This document shows, one piece after another, positions 46,449-58,299 of a stretch of DNA of 64,000 nucleotides (its first letter is position 1; every line of letters starts with the position of its first letter). The notes beneath the pieces were generated by a model, which did not search any database, had not been told where the DNA came from, and saw nothing but the letters and a program-made list of their open reading frames with translations. The DNA lies in assembly GCF_019578655.1 (NCBI RefSeq), contig NC_063260.1:15998001-16062000 (forward strand), read 5' to 3'. The DNA comes from Ricinus communis. Taxonomy: Eukaryota > Streptophyta > Magnoliopsida > Malpighiales > Euphorbiaceae. Position numbers and translations under genes: made by a program.

Positions 46449-49400
46449 GTCAAATTTGTCAATAAATATTTAGAAGTATAATCTATTCAAATAAATATTA
46501 CTGTCAATAAGAATATACAATTATCAAATCATTTAAAAGAAATATTAAGGATAACAACAATAAATCAAGTCCTCATAAAGAGATAGGAAAACATATGTTT
46601 CAAGTCTTATACCAATAGTTAATACTCAATAAAAGACCTTTTATTCTATTTTTCATGTTGGTTTTCTTTCTTTGTATAGTTCTTAAAAATGGGGGTTTCA
46701 ATTTTTCTAAATTATGGAAACAGCCCTGAAAGGTCTTGGATATGTATTTTAATGTTCTGTTTGGAACCGTCTGTGCTTCAAACTATATGTCTATTTATTC
46801 TCAATTTTTTTGGGCTGACACTAAATGTCTTGTCTGATATATGGCTAGTGTTTTGACTCCATATTATAAAGAACATGTTCTTTATTCGGATGAGGATCTT
46901 CATCAAGAAAATGAAGATGGGATATCAACTTTGTTCTACCTTCAGACAATATATCGTGGTGAGTTTTAGATCTGTTGCAGCATCATCAACTTCTGTTAAT
47001 TTGGTGAGAACTCACCAAACAGCTGACCACATTTCAGATGAATGGAAAAATTTTGAGGAACGAACATCTAATTATGCTGCCAAAGAAAAGGCAGACGCCC
47101 TTCGTCACTGGGTATCCTATAGGGGCCAGACACTTGCTAGAACAGGTACTAGTGGTTTTAATTGATATGTTATCATGTAGTGATTCCATTTTCTAATCTG
47201 TGATGTATTTATGCTGTCATCAACTTAATATTTCCACCAGTGAGGGGAATGATGTACTACAGGAAGGCTTTAGAACTTCAGTGCTCTCTGGAAGCAACAG
47301 GAGATGATGGTTTGTGATTACATATAGATATTTTCTTGCACGCTGAAATTTATTAGTGCTGTTTAATTGCATTCTTTCCTTAGTAATCTAATTGCTCTTT
47401 TTCTTCCCAGCAACTAAGGAATCTAATGAGCAGGACCAAATGAAGGATGAACATGCACAGGCTTTGGCTGATTTGAAGTTCACCTATGTTGTTTCTTGTC
47501 AAATTTATGGGGCTCAGAAAAAAGCTACTGATTCTGCACAAAGGAGTTGTTACAGTAATATTCTAAATCTCATGTTAACGTAAGTTGGAACAGCTGTTGC
47601 ATGCATGTATTTTAAGCAGTTTCACAGTTCAAATCTAAAAAAGTAATCGCATCTTCAAACTTGTAAAACATTGTAGGTATCCATCACTACGTATTGCTTA
47701 CATTGATGAAAGAGAGGATACAGTGAATGGAAAATCTCAAAAGTTTTATTATTCCGTTCTGGTAAAAGGAGGCGATAAGTTGGATGAGGTATGGACACTT
47801 TGCTATTTCATGTGGAATCTGTTTACTGCAGGATTTTCTAATCTAAGTCATTAGTTATTTGGATCAATTTGAAACTATTAAAGCATTATGAATTTTCCAT
47901 TTTGCTTTTTAAGACTTAAGAGGCATCCTTTGGAGAGAGACCTAATTCATATGTGCTCAACCACTGTTTTCAGTGCCAACAGCTTTTGGTAAAGAGAGGA
48001 AAGAGTGCTTTTTATTAATGACAATAAATCTGAATGATCAATGTGTCCAAGGTTGGGTTGATAGGGTTGGTTCATATTGTAAACATCTTCTATACAAGCT
48101 ATATACCTATTCAGACACAGTGAATGAGCTGCTATCTCTTTGAAGGAGAAATAACTTGTTGGGCTGTAGTGCATGTGGCTCTGCAACCTGCATTTCCAGT
48201 CTCTAGGCTATACAAAACCTGGATTGAAGAAGCTGCAGCAGCTACAATTCTCCTCTTTACAAATTGGAGTTTGCAATTTGTTTAGCATTAAAATTACAGG
48301 ATAATAACATTCGCAATCCTAAAAGTACACTTATTCCAAGTCCTAGAGCTCTTTTTCCTTATTTTTTCAAGTCCTAAGAGCCCAGTTGTCTTAAGCTGTT
48401 AATTGCAAGGGTTTAGTGCAGGTTGGTGCCTCCAACCCATGCTGGCAATATCCTCAATGGAACCTATGAATGGCGAGCCTTATGAGCTTTTGAAACAAAT
48501 TGCGAGATCTTATTATTCGGCGATGATTTTTTAGTTGTTTGGTATTTGTTCCCAAATATAAACATATCCTCTTACTATGAGTAATTGTTACATTCTAGGA
48601 AATCTACCGGATCAAGCTCCCAGGTCCCCCGGCTGAAATTGGTGAAGGAAAACCAGAAAATCAAAATCATGCCATTATATTTACTCGTGGAGAAGCCCTT
48701 CAGACAATAGACATGAATCAGGTGCCTTGCACTCCTTATCTTTTTCTTTCTGCCTTTAAAGTGCATTCTGTAGTAATTCTTTGTGTTTCCTTGTTTTCAG
48801 GATAATTACTTTGAAGAAGCTTTTAAAATGAGAAATGTATTGGAGGAATTTTTAAAACCTCGTCGTGGGCCTCGAAAACCTACAATTTTAGGTTTAAGGG
48901 AGCATATATTTACTGGAAGGTCAGCCTTATCACTGTTTCGATAACTAAACATAATTCTTTTTCTGTCTGTTTGTGTCCTAAACATCATTTTTAAGTCTCA
49001 CACTTGTGCTCAAATAAATTGATTGGAGTGCGCATATGGCCATCTTAGTTAAAATGACTTCAAGCGAAATGCCTTAAACCTAAACTACATTGAACTATTA
49101 ATAATATTGAACGGAATCAAACTGCTATATTTTAATTCAATTATCTTGATTAATAGGCTTTTGATTAGGCCATTTCTCATATTGGTCCTTCTCAAATGAG
49201 TTTCTAGATCCAGCTTTTAGAAACTAAGCAAAAACTAATTCAAGCAATCCACAATGCAGATGACATAAAGGCTTTAATGATATAAGTTTCATGAATTATT
49301 AATTTACATGCAAATCTAATCCACCTTATCAACTAAAGCTCTAAGATCTAACTTTCATAGGAATGGAGTTGTCTATCATACTAACTCATTAAAGAAAACT

Positions 49401-52400
49401 ACCATATACTGAAGACTAGTTCTATTTGTTTTTAATAAAAAGCAGTGTGCAATTTTTATATAATGTTTGCATTCAAAAAGTCAAATACATACTATTGAAT
49501 AAATGGAATTGTTTTTTTTTCTCGAGTAACCAGAACTGGTAACTGACAGTCAGAAAATATCCTGATTGAAACATAGGGATTTGACCAAAAAAATTGATAA
49601 AGAAAAGAATAAAGAAAAATTTGAGATAATAAAAGTCCACAAGTTTGGTGGGGCTATTTGGTTCTAATAAAATAACACTTGCAAGTTGGAATGCTTGACT
49701 ATTTCTTTCTTTTCATTTTACAGTGTTTCATCACTTGCTTGGTTCATGTCCAATCAGGAGACCAGCTTTGTAACAATCGGCCAGCGTATCTTGGCTAATC
49801 CTTTGAGGTAATCATGTAGTCAATAATTGCAGGTGGCATTACATGTAATGTACATTTGGCTTGATTCTTCTTTTAATTTAGATTCTACTCTTAAGAATTT
49901 CCTTTCCTTTTATTTTATTCCTCCGTAATTTACTCTAATTTTCAACTATAGGAATGCCTTTTTGAAGCCCTAAAACAAAATGGTTTATTACTCTGGGGGG
50001 AAATAAATGCAAACTAGTAACTTTTTGTTAAATTGCTCTTAGAGAATAAAACTCATTCCCCCTACTATTATTATATGCCTAAGCAGCTCTGATTTATTTA
50101 TTTTCTCTCTGAAAGAGAATAGTAGTCTCTGCACACTGATACATTTGAATTAACTCAATAGAAAGCACTATGAGCTGTTTTGAGGAAACGGTATATGAAC
50201 ATGAAAGAGAACTTGGTTCACTTATGAAAGAAAAAGAAAAAACAGAAGGCTGCCACAATTTCTAGTAATTGTTAAGCCTGACTTAAATATTGCTTTGTGC
50301 TAGTCAACATTGAAGTTCAAATTTGAGAATTTTATCTTTTAATATGTTCCTTGTAATTTGTTTTTTAAATATCGGTGGTTTTATAATTTTTCCCAGTAGG
50401 AAATATCTAGTTCAATTCACAAATAAAAGATAATCAATTATCACCGTTTTCCACTCTCTTTATATGGTGCATGTTGACTCGCAATTATTAGGGATAGCTC
50501 TACATATCTGCACGTTTTTTGTATTTAAATGGCTATAGGAAACTTCAAACCTCAATCTTGTTCATTAGTTGTCCATAGGTCGTGAAATTTCATATCAATA
50601 CTATTATTTTACTTTCCTTTCTTTTTTTTCCATTGGAAAAAGAAAATTAAATTCGTGAAAAATCTTGTCTCTCTAGTATCTTAGAAAATAGGTTTTAGAA
50701 TGTATTATTTTCCCATAAGTTTCAAACCCATTTGGCAATCCAACATCTATAAGTCGTATGATATGGCAGTCTTCAACCTGTCACCAGCAACTGACGAATT
50801 TAATCAGCCATTGTATAGTAGAAATTTTAGCAAATATTTAATTTTGGGAGTCAACTTTTTGCTGGGAAAGTAATTATTTTGCATGTAGACATGTTCTAAT
50901 TTTCATCCATGTTAGATTGTTGACAGTACATGAGTTCTGTATTTCTCTATTTCTGTTTTGCTGCTTCTAAACTAAGATGGTCAGCTTGAGCTAGCTCAGC
51001 ATTTCCTAAGCTTTGAAAGAGACTGTAGGGGTCTGTATAGTAATCAACCTTACTGGTTCAGCTATCTGCTTATGATGCCTATGTTGAATAGTCTGAGCAT
51101 AAGACGAGGTGTTATTTTATTCCACCAGTTTGCGCCCAGAACTTATTGACGACTTTTTCCAGTCATTTTCCAAATATCTAGCTCTGTTGTCATCCCAACT
51201 CACATGTTGATTCTTAATCAGTCTCAAGTCAGCTTTGATTCTTTAAATACTTAATTTTGAATTGCTGAAATTGAAAGCTTTCCAGCTAACTAAACTCATG
51301 TCTGAATAGGTTTAACTTAGTGAAGACCTGGTGCATAACACATCCATTACAACCTTTTTCACACTTTCCCATTTCTGAGTTAAGAGACATAGATCAACAG
51401 TTTATCATAATAAACTGTATAATAGGAAGCGTTTGTGATAAGAGCCAAAAATCATCTAAAAGCCTTGGCAAATCTAATCTCTACTTGCTGCTAATCCATG
51501 TCAAGATGCTGTTTGTACATTATGCTCCTTATTTCTTCTGTTGTTCCAGGTAAAGAAAGTACCCACAAAGCCTGGATCTACCAGACTCATTTTATTGGCA
51601 TAAATTTGAAAATTAGTGATATTCTTGGTATAATTAGGACCCCCAACCTTTTTCTCTAGGACTTTACAAGACATTCAAATTACCACAGATTGCAAGACTA
51701 GGTTTCAGTAGTCTGTGATACTTAACAGTTTGTTTGATTTGCTTCTCCCTAGTAACTTCTTGGATGTTCTAATAACAGAATTAAATCCTGGCTTGAACAG
51801 TGTTTTGTGGTACTATATATAAAGAATGAACCTCCCAAAACACTTTAATAACTGGTGAAACCAATTCTTCCATGCTAGCACCAGTCAACTTGCCAACTCT
51901 CTGGCTTAACAACTGCCATTTTTGGAAAAGACCTTTATGAGAACCTTCTTGAATTTTCTGTGTTTCTAGTCTCTATTAGAACCAATTCTGGGGAATGGGA
52001 ATTACATCCCTTTGTATATTATGGACTGTCAGATGGTTCTCACACCCTGGGAATTCTGTCTCTACAGTATCATTGATCCAAGTGGGGCCATTTAGAATGT
52101 CATCCTTGACCACTTAGTGCCAATGGTTTTACATCTCGATCTTCCTGCCTTGAAACTCTTAACTGTTTCCAATCCCTTTCTACTGCCCTTGCTATGATCT
52201 TGCGTGTGGTCTCCTTATTATTCTGCCCCGGTTCAGAAGTGCCATGTGCTCATTACATTTCAGATATCATAGGGCTGACTTTATGCTTATATTATTTAAG
52301 AATGTTCTAAATGTTCTATACAACTTGACAGGGTTCGTTTCCACTACGGTCATCCTGATATATTTGATAGGATCTTCCACATAACAAGGGGTGGCATAAG

Positions 52401-55400
52401 TAAAGCTTCTAGAATAATAAACTTAAGTGAGGATATATTCGCAGGTAATTTTCAGTTCATCTTGAAATTGCTGACTTGCAGTTAGAATGTGAAGGTTAAA
52501 CATGTCTATCTCTTCAGGGTATAACTCAACTATGCGAGGAGGATACATAACACATCATGAATATATTCAAGTAGGCAAGGGGCGTGATGTTGGAATGAAT
52601 CAGATATCATCTTTTGAAGCAAAGGTTGCAAATGGAAACGGAGAGCAGACACTTAGTCGTGATGTTTATCGACTTGGACGGCGGTTTGATTTCTACAGAA
52701 TGCTGTCGTTTTATTTCACAACAGTTGGGTTCTACTTTAGCAGCATGGTATGTTGAACTGATCTTGTTATTTGATCACTTTGTGTGAAATTGGTAATCTC
52801 TCAATAATTCTATAGATGGTTTTGTTTTAGACTTGAGTTAGATTGTGAACTCTTTAATTTATGAAAGGTGTTAATATCTTTGAGTCAGTTGCTGAGATAA
52901 AACGGAAATAGCATTAATAGGTGATAACTTGCATCGAATGCTAACAAGAGATCAGACCAATTGAATTTTGCTATTTAGGCTAATTATTTATCAAAGAACT
53001 TATCAGTCTGTACCCACCCACAGCTCCTCCCAAACTTCTCATATGTTTTGAAAAAATTTCTTGTCTTTTGCATTTCAAAGATGGATGTAAAACCATGTTT
53101 ATCATTCACAAAAATGTTTTTTTCTGGGCCTGTGTATGTAGGAAGTGAATTGTAGTTATATTTATATCTGAATGCATGGTAAAGGCATTTCTTCTTGCTG
53201 TTGGTAAGATTTTATAGCTGCTGTTCAATTAATGTTAAGCTGTTGGTATGGAGGGAGCACCACAGCCTAAGCTGCTGTCAGAAAATAATCCCTTGATTTG
53301 AGGTTCAGGCCAGTGCTTCTCCTTTGTTGCAATTACTATTATATAGTAGCAATTTTATGCTTTCTTCCGATCAGTTGTGGCTATTAATAATTGTCTACAC
53401 TAATTTATTAAACTGAAATTTGATGTTGTACAAGTATATTTGGAATTGGGAACTAGATACACAAGGCCTGCATTTTATTTTTATTTTTTACATTTTTATC
53501 CATAAACATGATTCCATAAACTTTTTGTTGAATCCATGAAGCAATGACTATATGGATTTCACTGAATTTGAATATTTTTTCTTTCAGATAACTGTGCTCA
53601 CCGTGTATGTATTCTTGTATGGACGTCTATACATGGTAATGAGTGGACTAGAACAGGAGATTCTTACGAGCCCAAGCATACGTCAGAGCAAGGCCCTTGA
53701 AGAGGCTTTAGCAACTCAATCTGTTTTCCAATTGGGCTTGTTATTGGTGCTGCCCATGGTTATGGAAATTGGCTTGGAGAAAGGGTTTCGTGCTGCTCTT
53801 GGTGATTTCATCATTATGCAGTTGCAGTTGGCTTCCGTGTTCTTCACATTCCAGCTTGGAACTAAGGCACATTATTTTGGGAGAACAATTTTACATGGTG
53901 GTTCTAAATACCGAGCTACTGGTCGCGGGTTTGTTGTTTTCCATATGAAGTTTGCTGAGAATTACAGGACTTACTCACGCAGTCACTTTGTAAAGGGATT
54001 AGAGCTTGTTATACTGTTGGTCTTGTATGAGGTTTTTGGGGAATCATACCGCAGTTCAAATCTTTATTGGTTCATCACATTGTCCATGTGGTTTTTGGTC
54101 GGATCTTGGTTATTTGCTCCTTTTGTGTTTAACCCATCTGGTTTTGACTGGCAAAAAACAGTGGATGATTGGACGGATTGGAAGAGGTGGATGGGAAATC
54201 GTGGTGGTATTGGGATCCCAAATGAAAAAAGTTGGGAATCTTGGTGGGATGGAGAACAAGAACATCTCAAACACACTAATATAAGGGGACGGGTGCTTGA
54301 GATAATCCTTGCATTTCGTTTCTTTATCTATCAATATGGCATTGTCTACCACCTTGATATAGCTCATCGCAGCAGAAGTATACTGGTATATTTATTAGAA
54401 TAATTCGTGTTTGCTTTATAACTGATATTCAGATTCTTGCAATTATCTTAGAGCTTTTGTTCCATTAACCATTCCCTTCATTTGTAGGTTTATGGAATTT
54501 CTTGGGCGGTTCTGATAACTGCTCTTTTGGTCTTAAAGGTATTCCTATGGAACTCGACAGAAAGTATATATGATCAGATAATTAAATAACAACTTTACTG
54601 ATTCACGCTCTATTTCAGAAGTTGCTGAAATGAACATGCATTTCCTTATGTCTATGTTGAATTTAAAACATTAGACTCTTGATTTTAACTCTTTTCTTAT
54701 TTTAACAATCATCTTTTATCTTTCAGTATTCTTCTTTTCTGTGTTTATTTATTCTGCTCTTAAGTTTCCTTTGCCCTTTCTCACCCTGTCTGAGATGTAT
54801 ATTCACACGGTCAACTGCTGTTTATGTGATCCCAATGCTGCTATCAGATGGTATCAATGGGGAGACGACGGTTTGGTATCGATTTCCAGCTCATGTTCAG
54901 GATTCTCAAGGCACTTTTATTCCTTGGCTTCATGTCCGTCATGACAGTCTTATTTGTCGTTTGGGGACTCACAGTAACAGATTTGTTTGCTGCATTTCTC
55001 GCCTTCATGCCCACAGGATGGGCCATTCTTTTGGTAAGTTCAAACTTGCAGTTATATTATGAACTAGCAGCATTCTGTCAGGTTCTGCTAGAAGTAGGCC
55101 ACCATATTATAATATCCCTTCAATTTTTATTTATTTATTTATATTCAAGTCTTAGAAGTTATTAAAAGATGTGGTCAGCAGATGTTAGTCAATACCCAAA
55201 ATATAATTTTTGTTTTACATTTCTTCCCTTGTACTTAAAACACAGAATATTAATTTTTCTATTTCCCCTCGAAACTTCTTCTATTTCAATTTGTGCATTA
55301 ACCTATTAAATGATGTCAGCATCCTTTCTGAAAATCTTCTTTCTACAATTTTAGATAGTTATGCTTGAATTCTCAGAATAAGGTACATGACATGTTGTTC

Positions 55401-55848
55401 AAGAACTATTTCCTAAAAATCTTACCAGAAGAAGTGCTTATAGTTCTATATAATATTTCCTTTTTTGTTAATTACCCTGTATTCTCCCCTTTGCAAAAAT
55501 CTTATGGCTTTTTTTTTAATTACCTTGGGTTGATTATAACATATTACCAAATGATTACATTGGTTGCAAATGAACATTTTTTTTTTTTGGTTTTAGATTG
55601 GGCAAGCATGCAGGCCATTGTTTAAGAGGATAGGATTCTGGGATTCAATAAAGGAGCTCGCAAGAGCATACGAGTACATGATGGGAATACTAATATTCGC
55701 GCCAATAGCCATTTTGTCATGGTTTCCTTTTGTATCAGAGTTCCAAACTCGTCTGCTATTCAATCAAGCATTTAGTAGAGGCCTTCAGATCTCTATGATT
55801 CTTGCTGGAAAGAAAGATGGAACTGATGGCAAAAAAGATAAGGCATGA
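30859..55848 (+). CDS. CALS7: Callose synthase 7-type (glucan synthase-like 7), 42 coding exons
   Basis: Membrane 1,3-beta-glucan synthase (UDP-glucose to callose); the Arabidopsis CalS7/GSL7 orthologue acts at phloem sieve-plate pores. Exons: 30859-31078, 32984-33084, 33671-33783, 33901-33988, 34075-34185, 34287-34439, 34845-34934, 35075-35166, 35252-35375, 36980-37114, 37204-37280, 37350-37437, 38977-39099, 39179-39296, 39943-40274, 40393-40445, 40648-40708, 41499-41580, 41669-41718, 42685-42771, 42903-43007, 43192-43271, 43362-43449, 43544-43701, 43973-44096, 44297-44400, 44553-44664, 45881-46032, 46849-46958, 47038-47145, 47241-47309, 47411-47579, 47677-47788, 48599-48721, 48801-48919, 49724-49807, 52332-52444, 52518-52747, 53588-54385, 54488-54538, 54848-55033, 55597-55848. 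The joined frame is open for 1914 residues. Vta1-like region about 35-190 ([20 protein letters not shown]); FKS1 domain 1 about 300-415 ([20 protein letters not shown]); about six membrane spans at 495-762; cytoplasmic catalytic part about 770-1470 ([31 protein letters not shown]); RATGRG near 1595; a second membrane cluster at 1470-1900. The N-terminus [13 protein letters not shown] is CalS7-like. Intron 15 is GC-AG. The tail after ILAGKKD is short and lysine-rich. Confidence 0.96.
31079..32983 (+). other. Intron 1 of CALS7 (1905 bp)
   Basis: GT-AG intron (gtaagc...aattag) that splits the cysteine codon of the VAYLC segment. It is T-rich, has no coding similarity and contains no recognised transposon. 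Long first introns often carry enhancing sequence in plants, but nothing specific is visible here. Confidence 0.85.
35376..36979 (+). other. Intron 9 of CALS7 (1604 bp)
   Basis: GT-AG intron starting gtaggt and ending tataag. It holds a poly-T run near 35490-35508 and otherwise AT-rich, non-coding sequence. The acceptor AAG lacks a strong pyrimidine tract, but exon 10 ([10 protein letters not shown]) fixes its position. Confidence 0.85.
37438..38976 (+). other. Intron 12 of CALS7 (1539 bp)
   Basis: GT-AG intron (gtaccc...ctgcag) between exon 12 and the exon with [10 protein letters not shown]. Nothing recognisable is inside, and the open frames seen there are short and unrelated to known proteins. 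Confidence 0.85.
40275..40392 (+). other. Intron 15 of CALS7, non-canonical GC-AG
   Basis: The exon ends ...TGGTGGGCTCAG and the intron begins GCAAGC, closing with TTTGCAG before CCCAAATTATATG. The conserved protein text [16 protein letters not shown] fixes both ends. CAG|GCAAG is the usual extended consensus of GC donors. Confidence 0.85.
40472..40493 (+). repeat. (TTG)n microsatellite in CALS7 intron 16
   Basis: About seven TTG units in a row within intron 16 (40446-40647). A candidate length-polymorphic marker. Confidence 0.85.
43738..43965 (+). repeat. 114-bp tandem duplication in CALS7 intron 24
   Basis: Two copies begin ATGATCTTGTACGCAACTTT at 43738 and 43852 and differ at several positions. 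They fill most of intron 24 (43702-43972), and the second copy runs up to the splice acceptor region. Confidence 0.85.
44082..44249 (+). repeat. 84-bp tandem duplication copying the exon 25 end and donor
   Basis: Copies start TTTCTAAAAGTCTTGGTAGG at 44082 and 44166. The first includes the last 15 coding bases of exon 25 and its GT donor at 44097. The second lies fully in the intron and repeats both. Use of the second donor would add a frame with a TAG stop near 44157. Confidence 0.85.
44665..45880 (+). other. Intron 27 of CALS7 with foldback insertion (1216 bp)
   Basis: GT-AG intron containing a foldback sequence. The left arm (about 44900-45090) and right arm (about 45467-45650) are inverted, roughly three-quarters matching copies. 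GTTGCCCC, TTTATTACATTAAA and ACTAACTA recur in order on opposite strands. No transposase is present. This is most likely an old MITE or a pair of insertions. Confidence 0.65.
46422..46448 (+). repeat. (TA)n microsatellite in CALS7 intron 28
   Basis: A run of about 13 TA units within intron 28 (46033-46848). Confidence 0.85.
49808..52331 (+). other. Intron 36 of CALS7 (2524 bp, the longest)
   Basis: GT-AG intron (gtaatc...tgacag) that splits an arginine codon before VRFHYGHPD. It shows scattered short open frames but no recognisable gene or transposon. Its size may reflect an old insertion that I cannot identify. Confidence 0.82.
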
Positions 55849-57388
55849 AACTAGTTCTTAACTTGCACTTCCATATTCATGTCTAGTAACAAATTCTTTG
55901 CTTCTTCTCTAGATTTCTCTTCAATTTTTCTAGAGAAGAAGTTATTCTTTTTATTGTTATTAATATTATAACTATTAGCAAAAGAAATGCATTTTTAGCT
56001 CCCTTTACTTTTAATATTTTCTATTTGTTGACGCTGCACCTTTACCTTTTTATTTTGGGTTGATATTTTAATGTTCTTGATTTTTTCATTAGTAAGTCCT
56101 ATTTCTAATAACTAATCTCTTTTTTGATTTAATGAAAACAACTATTACATCTTTTCGTAAGATTTTTTCGTTAATCAACTGTTATTTTTATCTAACGTGC
56201 CAGCTTTACTATTATAAATAGAAATATTTTAACGTCTTTGTGTTTTATTAAATGTAATAATGTTTTTCTATTTTTAATAATAAATTTTCACATTCTTCTC
56301 AAAAAATCAAAATAATTAGTCTAAATTTATATTTAAAATCTGAATACTTTAATATTTTGCACTAAGATATTTTAACTAAAAAAGATATTTTACATAAAAG
56401 ATTAAGATAATATCTTTTATAATTAATTAAGTTTATCAATATTAGGTCAAAAAGTTGTAATTTAAAAATCTAAGAATTTATTAGTGTAATTCAACACACT
56501 TTAGAGATGTCAAAATAATTAATTCTTTTATTTTTTTGGCCCTATGTCGTCTTAATTCAATTATTTTTGAATTTATACGTTTTATCTTAGAATAAATTTT
56601 CTAGAGCATGACCTTTTGTAAAAGAATTCTTTTTACGGTTAATTTTTTTTCTTTTACGATATTTTTCAAAAGATTTTGTTTATATGTTTTTTTTATTTCA
56701 TTAGAAAAGAGATACCAACAGTAAGGATAATTTCTTAATTTATATTATTGTGAAGTTAATTTTTATTTTATATCTTTTCTATATTTTAAAATTTTCATAA
56801 AAAAAAAAAAGAAATTAAAAGAATACCTAAAAGAGACTCAATATTTTTTTAACTTGTATTTTTATGATTTTTATTTTTATAATTTTATTCAGGAAATACT
56901 AAAAATAACCTAAAAAATATCAAAAGAATATTATTTTTTTTTTGTATCATTGTAAATTCAATTTTAATTATATATTCTTTTATTCTTTTAGATTTTCATC
57001 AGAATAAAGGTACTAAAAATATATTTAAAATATTTTAAAAATTTATTAATTTTACATTGTATTATTATGAATTTTATTTTTAGAATTAGTTTGAAAAAAG
57101 GATATTAAATATATATATTTATAAGATACTGAAATGACATTATTCTAACTTATATTACTGTAACTTTAGTTAAATGAGATAGATTTTTATTTTTATTTTA
57201 TACATTTATATTTGGTATTCATGAATTAAATATTTTTATATATTATTTTATAGCAACTATGATACATAGAAAATATATCAAATGCAGTTTAAATTACAAA
57301 AAGATGTAATTAAAATGAAGCTAAGAGAGTCATTTAACGGTAACAAAAATATACTAAAAGGATACCAATACAACAAGTAAAATGATAT
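55849..57388. other. 3' flank of CALS7 and AT-rich intergenic DNA
   Basis: The 3' untranslated part starts at 55849, but no clear polyadenylation signal decides its end. From about 56730 to 57200 the sequence has loosely repeated AT-rich units of about 100-115 bases (phrases such as atattattgtgaa and aaaggtactaaaaata recur). No genes are seen. Confidence 0.6.
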
Positions 57389-58111
57389 TGTTGCCGGCGG
57401 TTTCGAGTGCGCACTTAAGAGGTTGTAGCGACTATAACATTGCAAGGCTTTTCAACCTAATCGGATACGCTAACTAATGACAGAGATTAGCGCGGAGATA
57501 GAGTCACCATCCGCGTAATTCTCCAGGGCACTTTACTAATTTGAGTAGCATATTAGATTCCATAAAGAAGCTTTCCCTTATCAAGAGATGGATCTTGAAG
57601 CCGACTTCCTTATTTGTGTATCATAATCTTTAATTTTATTGTTTAACGAGTTATTTCCTATAAATGCGACAATTTATATTTACGAGCATGCTATGAGGTC
57701 CTCTTAAATTTAACCCATTTTATTAAGCGCAACTCAGATTTAATTTGTTAATCTATTTTACTAATTAACTATGTACAAGGCTTTACCTAGTTCTAGCCCA
57801 ATTACAAATTATGCTTTAATTTCAATTTTTAAGTCTAAATGGACTACTTTTTTTGCTACGGCCTAATTAAGTGATTTTAAATATAATATGATCCGATTAA
57901 TTCATTTTAAAGTATGACATAGCCTACTAGGTTTGTATTAATTTTAAATTTAGCCAACTACTATTTGATTTATCTAATGGACTACAAATTTTAAGTTAGA
58001 TCTAAGTTCTACGTATCCAATTTTTAGTTAGGCAATCAAATTACAACTATTTGGCATATATGAAGCATAAAATAAAAATAAAGGTGCAAAAAATTAAATC
58101 TAGCTATTACA
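57389..58111 (-). repeat. Probable 3' LTR of element D
   Basis: Plus-strand ends are TGTTGCCGG and TATTACA. On the minus strand it starts TGTAATAGC right after the purine tract TAGGAAGGGT and ends CCGGCAACA. It is 723 bp. A more GC-rich part at 57389-57600 (gtcaccatccgcgtaattctcc) stands out from the AT-rich surroundings. No second copy is in the window, so the call rests on the ends and the tract. Confidence 0.5.
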
Positions 58112-58299
58112 ACCCTTCCTACAATTAAAAAATGAAAAAATATACCTAAAAACTAAGAACAGTATATAAAGTCGCTAAAATACATTAAAATTTTGAAAAT
58201 CGAGAGGTATGGTATGCTGTAGATTATCGAGGTATAGAGGCTCAACATAAGTCGATCTCTGGCTTGGGATGCCTTGTGATTTTTCATTGATTTCACACA

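Noticed and set aside
53552..54403. A 283-codon open frame that could pass for a stand-alone membrane protein gene
   Set aside because: It is exon 39 of CALS7 (53588-54385) plus intron bases. The splice sites and protein text join it to the exons on both sides.
57389..57620. GC-richer segment considered as a tRNA or other RNA gene
   Set aside because: No cloverleaf or A/B-box arrangement could be found, and it fits better as the end of the element D LTR.
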